Below, piece by piece: positions 1-6,023 of a stretch of 8,011 nt of DNA (position 1 is the stretch's first letter; each line of letters starts with the position of its first letter). The notes beneath the pieces are model-generated. The model did not search any database and was not told the origin of the DNA. It saw nothing but the letters and a program-made list of their open reading frames with translations. The DNA comes from Clostridiales bacterium (GTDB lineage: Bacteria > Bacillota > Clostridia > Christensenellales > Aristaeellaceae): NCBI GenBank assembly GCA_022776785.1, contig JALFHA010000190.1:1-8011 (forward strand). Reading direction: 5' to 3'. Made by a program: the position numbers and the translations under genes.

Positions 1-34
1 TCCTGCTCTGAAACTGCTTTTTCTTTTGAACAAT

Positions 35-94
35 AAGGGAACATTGGGCTGCCGCCCAAACCTGCTTGAGGGATTTCATCCCTCAAACTCCCTT
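35..94. repeat. Nested three-stem palindromic intergenic repeat (REP-like)
   Basis: Three inverted repeats are nested. The outer arms are AAGGGA (35-40) and TCCCTT (89-94). Inside them sit two adjacent hairpins: TTGGGC/GCCCAA with a 4-base loop (44-59), and TTGAGGGAT/ATCCCTCAA with a 3-base loop (66-86). The whole could fold as a three-stem junction in either strand. There is no T-tract next to it, so it is not an obvious intrinsic terminator, although it lies just past the end of the minus-strand XRE gene. Similar paired hairpins are common as dispersed intergenic repeats in GC-rich Clostridia (general knowledge). Only one copy is present here, so its repeat status in the genome is inferred. 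Confidence 0.5.
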
Positions 95-138
95 CTTCGC
101 TTCGCGCTTATATTCGAGCTTTTAAGTGCAAGACAGTA

Positions 139-507
139 TTATTCATCCATCTGCTTGTCGCTCTGGGCGACGGCCCTGCACAGGGCGAGCATGAGCTGGC
201 AGGACTTGGGCGAGCAGCCCGTGGCCTGCATGGCGATGGCCTGCCCCAGCTCCAGCGCCTCGTCGCTCGGCGAGAAGTCGAAGCTCGCCTCATCGATGCT
301 GCCGCGCAGCAGCGTGGGCACGCTGACATGGAGCACGCGGGCGATCTGCGCAAGCTGCTCGAGCGCGGCCGGGCGCTCGCCGCGCTCCAGACGGCCAAAA
401 TGAAGCTGGGACATCTTGAGCAGCTCGGCGGCCTGCTCCTGTGTGAGCCCCTGCGCCTTGCGCGCTGCGCGGATATTGCTGCCAATGGCTTTGAAGGATA
501 CGAGCAT
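139..507 (-). CDS. XRE-family helix-turn-helix transcriptional regulator
   Basis: A 122-residue probable DNA-binding regulator of the Cro/C1 (XRE) type. Residues about 8-70 form the helix-turn-helix domain: IGSNIRAARKAQGLTQEQAA, then the recognition-helix region with SQLHFGRLERGER, then the last helices with LEQLAQIARVLHVSVPTLL. The remaining ~50 residues are acidic then helical, ending with CSPKSCQLMLALCRAVAQSD; their role is unknown. The ATG at 507 was chosen because GGAGG lies 8 bases before it and the conserved domain begins directly after. An in-frame ATG at 534 and a longer frame back to 600 lack family similarity. The gene stands alone, followed by the palindromic repeat at 35-94. AT-rich sequence upstream holds a possible -10 (TATACT, complement of 583-588) but no good -35. 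No target or partner can be deduced. Confidence 0.85.
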   Translation of the reverse strand: MLVSFKAIGSNIRAARKAQGLTQEQAAELLKMSQLHFGRLERGERPAALEQLAQIARVLHVSVPTLLRGSIDEASFDFSPSDEALELGQAIAMQATGCSPKSCQLMLALCRAVAQSDKQMDE

Positions 508-626
508 TCCAAACTCCTCCGTCTTTTCGATCATTACCGCTAATAATATATCCCAAGACGAAAGAAATGAACACTCCGAAAAAGTATAGAAGGTAACCAT
601 TTTGAGCTTTTATGCGAAAAGTTGGG

Positions 627-666
627 AAAAAAGACAAATATGCGGCGGACAGATCTGTCCGCCGCA
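627..666 (-). terminator. Intrinsic terminator after the DUF1540-like gene
   Basis: A perfect 26-bp palindrome (641-666, half-site TGCGGCGGACAGA) begins 18 bases past the stop codon of the minus-strand gene at 685-849. On the minus strand it is followed by TATTTGTC and then six T residues (complement of 627-632). A GC-rich stem followed by T-rich sequence fits an intrinsic terminator. The T-run is offset by about 8 bases, which is less than ideal, and the symmetry could also serve as a protein-binding site. No T-run follows on the plus strand. Confidence 0.65.
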
Positions 667-684
667 CAGCCGGCCTTGTGGCGC

Positions 685-849
685 TTACTTGTGCTGGCCG
701 CACTCGTAGGAGCCGCACATGCTCTCGTCGCACTTGCCTGAATGGCAGCCGCAGTTCGGACGCACGTCGATGGCGTCGAGCTGGCAGGTGTTCCTGTCGC
801 TGTGATGGCGGCAGGAGTCAACAGAGCAACGGATCGTCTGGTTCATCAT
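685..849 (-). CDS. Small cysteine-rich DUF1540-like protein
   Basis: A 54-residue protein with eight cysteines. After the start it reads NQTIRCSVDSCRHHSDRNTC, then QLDAIDVRPNCGCHSGKC, and ends DESMCGSYECGQHK. The pattern IxCxVxxCxxH, then a third Cys followed by a short xxAIxV stretch and further Cys residues, matches the DUF1540 family, small proteins of Bacillota of unknown function that are thought to bind metal. His14 and His15 (numbered from the last ATG) could also be ligands. Four consecutive ATG codons occupy 855-844. GGAGG lies 1, 4, 7 and 10 bases before them respectively, so the third (849) has the best spacing. An intrinsic terminator follows at 627-666. The gene is too short for many gene callers. 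Metal binding is inference from the cysteine pattern. Confidence 0.85.
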   Translation of the reverse strand: MMNQTIRCSVDSCRHHSDRNTCQLDAIDVRPNCGCHSGKCDESMCGSYECGQHK

Positions 850-957
850 CATCATTCCTCCATCCTCAAAGCTGTTGTTGCCGCGCCCGCGATGGCCGCG
901 GCTGAGCGATTGCTCGAAGGATAGAGTGCCCGAAGAGGGGAGGATTATGCGCGAAAA

Positions 958-1545
958 TTACACGATGAGCCGGTCGCACGCGCCCTGAACCAGCGTGCAG
1001 AGCGCCGGGAGATACGTTTCGCCGATATCGCCAATGTGAAGGATGGACAGATACAGCAGCTCGATGACGGAAAGCACCACGCTGTCATCCGTGGTAAAGC
1101 GCATTTTGTCATCGACGCGCCGCAGCTCGTCGAAGATGCGGCGGGAGGAGGAGAGAAAGTGCTTCTTGCGGTCGGATTCGCTCTGGCACGAGGTCAGCGC
1201 AGGCAGATCCTCGCGCAGGAAGCGCGCGATGCCCATGCGCTGAATCTCGCCGAAGAGTGCGATCACCATCGAGGCGACGCGCGTCTTGCTGTCCCCCTGC
1301 GTGCGCTCAAAGGTTTCGACGATGTGGCGCAGGATATACTGCTCCCACTGGGCGGCGACTTCCAGAAAGAGCGCCTCTTTGCTCTCAAAAAACTTGTAAA
1401 ACGAGGATTTGGAGATGCCGGCCTCGGAGGTCAGCGTCTCCAGAGAGGTTTTCTCCGGCCCGCCGTCGATGGCGTGGCGGCGGGCGCTTGCAAGCAGGCG
1501 CTCGCGGATGGCGCTCCTCTGCTCAGGCGTAAAGGGTTGAGCCAT
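958..1545 (-). CDS. TetR/AcrR-family transcriptional repressor
   Basis: A 195-residue protein of usual TetR length. The N-terminal DNA-binding domain covers about residues 10-60, with the helix-turn-helix SLETLTSEAGISKSSFYKFF and the family-typical continuation ESKEALF. The helical C-terminal part is expected to bind a ligand and dimerise; it is too variable to suggest the ligand. The ATG at 1545 has AAGGAAGG 6 bases upstream. The gene is last in the leftward exporter operon, 87 bases beyond the adaptor, and I see no convincing promoter in that gap, so it is probably cotranscribed. The likely operators are the two palindromes at 5776-5806 and 5826-5856 over the operon promoter, about 4.2 kb from this gene. 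That would give autorepression and ligand-induced export. The family call is firm; the target sites are inferred. Confidence 0.9.
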   Translation of the reverse strand: MAQPFTPEQRSAIRERLLASARRHAIDGGPEKTSLETLTSEAGISKSSFYKFFESKEALFLEVAAQWEQYILRHIVETFERTQGDSKTRVASMVIALFGEIQRMGIARFLREDLPALTSCQSESDRKKHFLSSSRRIFDELRRVDDKMRFTTDDSVVLSVIELLYLSILHIGDIGETYLPALCTLVQGACDRLIV

Positions 1546-1632
1546 AGCGTACCTTCCTTATCTGTTCCCCGAAATCGATTTCCCCGAATGGTCTGCCGGG
1601 CAGTCCCCCGATGCTGCGGCGATGGCAGCGGG

Positions 1633-2670
1633 TCACTTGAGCGTCACGGTGGCGTTCATGCCCGGCAGCAGGGTCTTGCCGGCGGGCAGGGTGATGCGCA
1701 CGTCGAAGTACGTCGCGTTCTGCTTCTTCGTGCCGATGGGGCGGATGGCCGTCACCATGCCGGAGAACGTCTCGCCCGCGTAAGCGTCGAGCGTATAGGT
1801 GAGCGTGTCGCCGACACGGACGCCGCTCAGGTCGAGCTCATCGACCTCGGCGCTCAGCTCAAGCACGGAGAGGTCAGCAATCTCGCACAGGAGCTGGCCG
1901 CGGTAGACCTGCGCGCCGGAGACGGTGTTCAGCAGCGTCACCGCGCCGCTGACCGGAGCGGTGAGGGCGAGGGAGACGTCCGTGGGGCACTGGCTGTCTA
2001 CGACCTCAAGGAGCAGGTCGCCTGTCTTCACCGTATCGCCTGCCTTGACGTGCACGGCGGCGATGCGTCCCTGCGCGGCGATGTTCACGTCGGCATAGCG
2101 GGCCACGCTGCCGCGGCCCGTCTCGCTATCGCTGGGCATGCCGCTCTCGCGGAAGCAGCGAACGGTGTCGCCCGGATCGAAATTGCCGGTGAGAATCTCC
2201 ACGATGTAGCTGCTGCCCGAAACGCTGGTGACGCGGCCTGTGCCCTTCTCGCTGCCGCACTTGAGGTAGAGCGTCTCGCCCGCGTGGAGGTAGCGGTTGT
2301 CGTCATCGTCGTATGCCTGCGCGGTGGAGGCGGCGACATAGAGCGGAAGCTCCGGCTCGATGACGATCACAGAGCCGTAGCGCGCGGTCACGCCGGAAGC
2401 ATCGTCCCCAGCGGCGCCGAAGACGGCGGCGACGGTGCCGTCCTGCGTGGCATAGACGGGCGTGGTATCGAAGGAGAAGAGCGCGTCGCCCGCGGCGACC
2501 TCATCGCCTGCGGTCAGGTCAAAGGGCAGCAGCGTGCCGGAAAACGGCGCGGTGAGCTTGACGGTGTTCGGGGCGACGATGGAGGCGTTGGCCGTCTCGG
2601 CCAGCGTGCAGGAGGCGGCGAGCACCAGCACAAGCAGCAGGGCGGCGAGGGAAATGAGCTTGGTTTTCAT
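1633..2670 (-). CDS. HlyD/MacA-like efflux adaptor protein (exported, possible lipoprotein)
   Basis: A 345-residue adaptor expected to work outside the membrane with the neighbouring FtsX-type permease. Residues 1-20 form a signal peptide (MKTK, then a Leu/Ala-rich core). Cys21 follows LAAS, a fair but not ideal lipobox, and a signal peptidase I site after ANA (27-29) is also possible. Two lipoyl-like barrel regions are visible: residues about 36-105 (APFSGTLLPF, AGDEVAAGDALF) and about 190-266 (IAAQGRIAAVHVKAGDTVKTGDLL, LTAPVSGAVTLL). The second is followed by a beta-barrel and C-terminal part (ELSAEVDELD to LPGMNATVTLK) typical of the family. The halves of the second lipoyl domain are joined by only about ten residues, so there is no long alpha-helical hairpin for docking a TolC channel. 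The start has AGGA 7 bases upstream and lies 32 bases past the permease stop. Confidence 0.85.
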   Translation of the reverse strand: MKTKLISLAALLLVLVLAASCTLAETANASIVAPNTVKLTAPFSGTLLPFDLTAGDEVAAGDALFSFDTTPVYATQDGTVAAVFGAAGDDASGVTARYGSVIVIEPELPLYVAASTAQAYDDDDNRYLHAGETLYLKCGSEKGTGRVTSVSGSSYIVEILTGNFDPGDTVRCFRESGMPSDSETGRGSVARYADVNIAAQGRIAAVHVKAGDTVKTGDLLLEVVDSQCPTDVSLALTAPVSGAVTLLNTVSGAQVYRGQLLCEIADLSVLELSAEVDELDLSGVRVGDTLTYTLDAYAGETFSGMVTAIRPIGTKKQNATYFDVRITLPAGKTLLPGMNATVTLK

Positions 2671-2702
2671 GGCGGTTTCCTTTCTGTCGATGTTGAGGGG
2701 GG

Positions 2703-5012
2703 TTATTCCACGGACTTGAGCGCCTCCACCATGTCGATCTTCTTTACCTTGCGGGTGAGCAGAAGCTGGAGCAGGTAGGAGAAGCAGAACGTGATGGCAC
2801 AGGCGATGAGCACGGATTGCAGCGTCGGCGCGCCGGGATAGTAGCCCGATTCCGGCTCGCAGGAGTGCAGGATGACGTCGGTGAGGATGATGCCGGGCGC
2901 GACGCCAAGCAGGACGCCCAATGCGGAGATGAGGTTGTTCTCCCGCAGGATCAGCTTGCGGATCTCCTTCTGGTGGTAGCCCAGCACCTTGAGCGTCGCG
3001 TATTCGCGCGTGCGCTCCACGAAGTTCATCAGCCCCATGTTGTAGCAGATGACGAACGCCAGCGCCAGCGCGATGCCCGTCAGCAGCATGAAGACGGAGG
3101 AGAGGGTATCCAGCATGAGGAGCATGTCCTGAATCTGGTCTGCGGGGTAGTCCACGCTGTCCACCTCGTCCATTGCGTCAAGCTGGGCAAGGCAGCGCTC
3201 GCCGGGGTTGAGGATCTGGATGGCGGTGGGTGTGAATTCACCCTTGCGCTGGGCCTCCCAGGTGCTTCGGTTCATGTACACGCCCTGTGAGACATTGTTA
3301 TGTACGATCTGCCCGACGGTCATCTCCAGCGGCTCGTCGTCGCCGGGCAGGTAGAGGCGGAGGGTGTCACCCAGATGGATGTTCAGCGTTTTGGTCAGCT
3401 TGTAGGTGACGGCCACCATGCCCGGCTCAAGGCGGACATGGGTCTCATGCTCGCCGAGCCTTTGAAGCGTCTGGCCGTCCTGAAGGATGTTGAGCATCAC
3501 GGTGCGGGTGCCGCCGTCCGCGCGAAGGGAGATGGACTTCTCCATCACACATTCCACGCGCTCGGCATCGAGCCTGCGCTCGTAGCTCTCCGATGTGCCG
3601 ACCTCACCCTTGAGGCTGGCGCGCACGTCGTAGCCCAGTGTCCCGGTATAGTAATTGACGCTCATGGCGGTGACGGAATCCTGAAGCCCCAGCGAGGTGA
3701 TAATGAGCATGTTGCAGCACAGCAGACCGACGAGCGACATGAACGTGCGCAGCTTGTTGCGCATCAGGTTGCGCACGACCATCTTGTTGTTGAAGCTGAA
3801 GCGCGTCCACAGCGGGGTGATGCGCTCGAGCAGGATGCGCTTGCCGTCCTTCGGCGGCTTGGGGCGCAGGAGGGCGGCAGTTGTCTCCCGTGCGGCCTTG
3901 TGGTAGGAGTAGAGCATGATGAGCACGCTCATCACCACGCTCAGCCCGGTCATGATCCACGCGGGCACGGAGATGGGCGGCACGAGCTGATAGGGCATTT
4001 CGCTCTGGCCGATGAACGCATCCCAGAGGTAGAAGGGCAGCGTGTAGTGGCCGATGAGCGTGCCCAGCACCGCGCCGATGAGCGACGGGGCGATGGCGTA
4101 GGAGAGATAGTGCCGCTTGATCTGACCGGCGGAGAAGCCCAGCGCGCTGAGCGTGCCCATCTGCAGCCGCTGGTTGTCGATCATGCGCGAGAGGGTGGTC
4201 ATGACGATGAGCGCTGCGACGGCGTAGGCCAGCAGCGGGAAGATCAGCGTCATGTTTTCAAACATCTGTGCGTCGTTGTTGGCGCGTGTGGTGCTTCTGT
4301 GCGAGGCGTGATCCACCACCAGCGCGTCGGGCAGAGCCTCCTCGATGGCTGCGCGTACTGCATTGCCGTCGGCGCTGTCCGCCTTTGTGACGACGATCTG
4401 CGTCAGCGGCAGGGCGGGGATGGCGCGCGCATTGATGAGAATGTAGCCGTAGGCGTTCGGGTCGGCCACAATGCCGTCTGAGACGACGATGTACTCCGGG
4501 CTGACGACAATGCCCCGCACGAGGAAGGAATACTCCTGCCCATAGAGCTTGACGCGGACGCGGTCGCCCACACCCAGACCGTGCGCAATGGCGAAGCGCT
4601 CCTCCACCAGACAGCCGCGCTCGTCGGCGGGGTCAAGAAGCGATCCCTCACGCAGCAGCGGGATGTTGATGTCCATCTCGCCGTCATAGGCGGTCACGCT
4701 CAGGTTCACGTCGTCGCCAAAGCCCGTCTCCATGTCGGCGCTGGCGCGGGCGCGCACGCCTGTCACGCCGGGAATAGCCGCCATCTTGTCAAGCGCAGCG
4801 CGATCCACGCCGCTGGGCAGCGTGATCCAGTAGTCCGCGATGTTGTTTTCCTCAAAATAGGTATTGAGCGTGGTGCGCGTCATGCGGGCCGTGCCGTCCA
4901 GCGCGGCAAACGCGAACGTGCCCAGCGCGCACAGCGCGATGATCGAAAGAAACTGCATCGCCGCCCGGGACATATCCCGGTACAGCTTCCTTCTCAGCGT
5001 GTTTTTTACCAT
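2703..5012 (-). CDS. FtsX-family ABC transporter permease (MacB-type, duplicated)
   Basis: A 769-residue membrane subunit pairing with the upstream ATPase. Predicted membrane segments lie near residues 21-38, 255-275, 308-327, 352-370, 422-442, 638-659, 694-713 and 731-752. This gives two four-helix FtsX units, each with a large extracytoplasmic domain after its first helix (about 40-250 and 445-635). Both units carry the characteristic cytoplasmic stretch after their second helix: RMIDNQRLQMGTLSALGFSA and VERTREYATLKVLGYHQKEI. Such transporters usually act by mechanotransmission, moving lipoproteins, peptides or drugs from the outer face of the membrane. The substrate is unknown. The ATG at 5012 was chosen because GGAGG lies 7 bases upstream, the cationic N-terminus leads straight into the first helix, and it overlaps the ATPase stop by 7 bp (ATGGTAA), suggesting coupled translation. 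Confidence 0.92.
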   Translation of the reverse strand: MVKNTLRRKLYRDMSRAAMQFLSIIALCALGTFAFAALDGTARMTRTTLNTYFEENNIADYWITLPSGVDRAALDKMAAIPGVTGVRARASADMETGFGDDVNLSVTAYDGEMDINIPLLREGSLLDPADERGCLVEERFAIAHGLGVGDRVRVKLYGQEYSFLVRGIVVSPEYIVVSDGIVADPNAYGYILINARAIPALPLTQIVVTKADSADGNAVRAAIEEALPDALVVDHASHRSTTRANNDAQMFENMTLIFPLLAYAVAALIVMTTLSRMIDNQRLQMGTLSALGFSAGQIKRHYLSYAIAPSLIGAVLGTLIGHYTLPFYLWDAFIGQSEMPYQLVPPISVPAWIMTGLSVVMSVLIMLYSYHKAARETTAALLRPKPPKDGKRILLERITPLWTRFSFNNKMVVRNLMRNKLRTFMSLVGLLCCNMLIITSLGLQDSVTAMSVNYYTGTLGYDVRASLKGEVGTSESYERRLDAERVECVMEKSISLRADGGTRTVMLNILQDGQTLQRLGEHETHVRLEPGMVAVTYKLTKTLNIHLGDTLRLYLPGDDEPLEMTVGQIVHNNVSQGVYMNRSTWEAQRKGEFTPTAIQILNPGERCLAQLDAMDEVDSVDYPADQIQDMLLMLDTLSSVFMLLTGIALALAFVICYNMGLMNFVERTREYATLKVLGYHQKEIRKLILRENNLISALGVLLGVAPGIILTDVILHSCEPESGYYPGAPTLQSVLIACAITFCFSYLLQLLLTRKVKKIDMVEALKSVE

Positions 5013-5707
5013 GCGATGTCCTCCACGCGCGCGGGATGCTCGCACAGCTCCACGGACTCGATCCCGCCGTTCTTCACCCGGATGACCCGGTTTCCAAGCG
5101 GCGCGATCATCGCGTTGTGCGTGATGATGACCACCGTGGCGTTGTGCGTGTGGCACACGTCCGTCAGGAGCGAGAGCACCTGCACGCCGGTCTTGCTGTC
5201 CAGCGCGCCGGTCGGCTCGTCGCACAGCAGCAGGGCGGGGTTCTTGCACAGCGCACGGGCGATGGACACGCGCTGCTGCTCGCCGCCGGAGAGCTGGGCC
5301 GGGAAGTTGTTCAGCCGCTTGCCCAGCCCTACCTGCTCCATGACCTGCCGGGGGTCGAGCGCATCGCGGCAGACCTGCCGGGCCAGCTCCACGTTCTCAA
5401 GCGCCGTGAGGTTGGGCATCAGGTTGTAGAACTGGAAGACGAAGCCCACGTCCGTACGGCGGTATTCGGTCAGCTGCGGGCCGCGCAGGCCGGTGATCTG
5501 CTTGCCGCCGACGGTGATGGTGCCGCTGGTGGCCTTGTCCATGCCGCCCAGCAGGTTGAGGATGGTGGTCTTGCCCGCGCCGGAGGGGCCGAGCACGACG
5601 CAGAACTCCCCCTTCTCGATGGTGAAGCTCACATTGTCCACAGCCTTAACGACGGTGGAGCCGGAATCATAGTATTTGCAGACGTTTTCAAAGGTGATGT
5701 AGCCCAC
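5006..5707 (-). CDS. ABC transporter ATP-binding protein (MacB/LolD type)
   Basis: A 233-residue nucleotide-binding subunit that powers the adjacent FtsX-type permease at the inner face of the membrane. All catalytic motifs are intact: Walker A GPSGAGKTT, Q-loop FVFQFYNLMPNLTALENV, signature LSGGEQQR, Walker B LLLCDEPTGALD, and switch histidine VVIITHN. The Q-loop and signature sequences fit the MacB/LolD/FtsE branch. The GTG at 5707 was chosen as start: AGGAGG lies 6 bases upstream and the protein then begins GYITFENVCKYY, as is normal for the family. A longer frame back to 5932 would run through the promoter and operators. The gene is first in the operon, with a leader of about 140 bases and a consensus promoter upstream. 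The product is complete and normal in length. Confidence 0.95.
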   Translation of the reverse strand: MGYITFENVCKYYDSGSTVVKAVDNVSFTIEKGEFCVVLGPSGAGKTTILNLLGGMDKATSGTITVGGKQITGLRGPQLTEYRRTDVGFVFQFYNLMPNLTALENVELARQVCRDALDPRQVMEQVGLGKRLNNFPAQLSGGEQQRVSIARALCKNPALLLCDEPTGALDSKTGVQVLSLLTDVCHTHNATVVIITHNAMIAPLGNRVIRVKNGGIESVELCEHPARVEDIAW

Positions 5708-5775
5708 GGGAAACCTCCTGTTCCGAAAGTGCAGACCGGACAGCCGGAGAGAACCGGCGACGATTGGAGAGAATT

Positions 5776-5806
5776 GGTAAAAACGAAATGACCGTTTTGT
5801 TTTTAC
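5776..5806. promoter_or_regulatory. Candidate TetR operator 1, in the exporter leader
   Basis: An imperfect palindrome with outer arms GTAAAAAC and GTTTTTAC and the core GAAATGACCGTTTT. In 5777-5806, 12 of 15 positions of one half match the complement of the other. It is nearly a copy of the site at 5826-5856 (26 of 31 identical) and lies exactly 50 bp from it, close to five helical turns, so bound dimers could face the same side. It falls about 42-72 bases downstream of the predicted start point. Assignment to the TetR protein at 958-1545 is inference from operon context. Confidence 0.65.
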
Positions 5807-5825
5807 GAGAGGGGAAAAAGAAATC

Positions 5826-5856
5826 GGTAAAAACAAAATTCCCGATTTGTTTTTAT
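5826..5856. promoter_or_regulatory. Candidate TetR operator 2, over the exporter start point
   Basis: The second copy of the palindromic site, with arms GGTAAAAAC and GTTTTTAT around AAAATTCCCGATTT. The halves match at 10 of 15 positions. It overlaps the last bases of the -10 hexamer (5855-5860) and the predicted start point near 5848, a position where a bound repressor would block RNA polymerase. An extra inverted pair, AAATCGG (5821-5827) and CCGATTT (5842-5848), overlaps it. Confidence 0.65.
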
Positions 5857-5883
5857 TATACGGGCGTCCGGTTTTTCTGTCAA
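5855..5883 (-). promoter_or_regulatory. Consensus SigA promoter of the exporter operon
   Basis: On the minus strand a perfect -35 hexamer TTGACA (complement of 5878-5883) is followed by a 17-base spacer and a perfect -10 hexamer TATAAT (complement of 5855-5860). The predicted start is near 5846-5848, giving a leader of about 140 bases before the GTG of the ATPase. A full-consensus promoter overlapped by a palindrome suggests strong expression held down by a repressor. Confidence 0.88.
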
Positions 5884-5971
5884 GGGCGCGCCGCAAAAAA
5901 AGGACTGACCGGGCGCAAAGAGGGGGACTCAAGCGGGCTGCTGCCGATTAAGGACGGTAATTGGCAATTTT

Positions 5972-5988
5972 GTTGAAGGAAAGTTGAA
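5972..5988 (+). promoter_or_regulatory. Possible response-regulator direct repeat
   Basis: GTTGAA occurs at 5972-5977 and again at 5983-5988, an 11-bp period, 35 bases before the response-regulator ATG. OmpR-family regulators usually bind direct repeats with about one helical turn between units, so this could be an autoregulatory site. I could not find a convincing -35/-10 pair for the rightward operon in 5890-6020. Short repeats like this can occur by chance. Confidence 0.25.
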
Positions 5989-6023
5989 CATTTCCCCGTA
6001 TTCTCATAAGGGGGAGGTGCGCC

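Noticed and set aside
508..600. A longer start for the XRE regulator
   Set aside because: The added residues are unlike the family and cover the AT-rich promoter-like region; the ATG at 507 has GGAGG at good spacing.
880..902. GC-rich inverted repeat GCCGCG/CGCGGC between the TetR and DUF1540-like genes
   Set aside because: No T-run follows on either strand, so it is not supported as a terminator; such pairs arise easily in GC-rich DNA.
1571..1582. Perfect palindrome GAAATCGATTTC upstream of the TetR gene
   Set aside because: It shares no clear sequence with the promoter-region operators, has no T-tract, and no promoter is visible beside it; too short to claim a function.
1036..2778. A 580-codon open frame on the plus strand
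   Set aside because: It lies antisense across the TetR, adaptor and permease genes, has no recognisable domain, and is the kind of shadow frame common in GC-rich coding DNA.
3300..4481. A 393-codon open frame on the plus strand
   Set aside because: It is antisense to the permease, whose membrane and FtsX motifs are clear; the shadow translation is His/Gln/Ala-rich with no known motif.
5013..5249. An N-terminal extension of the permease to 848 residues
   Set aside because: It would overlap the ATPase gene by over 230 bases with Arg-rich shadow sequence; the ATG at 5012 has a good ribosome site and leads into the first membrane helix.
5708..5932. An N-terminal extension of the ATPase to 308 residues
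   Set aside because: It would translate the promoter and operators; the GTG at 5707 has AGGAGG 6 bases upstream and matches the usual family start.
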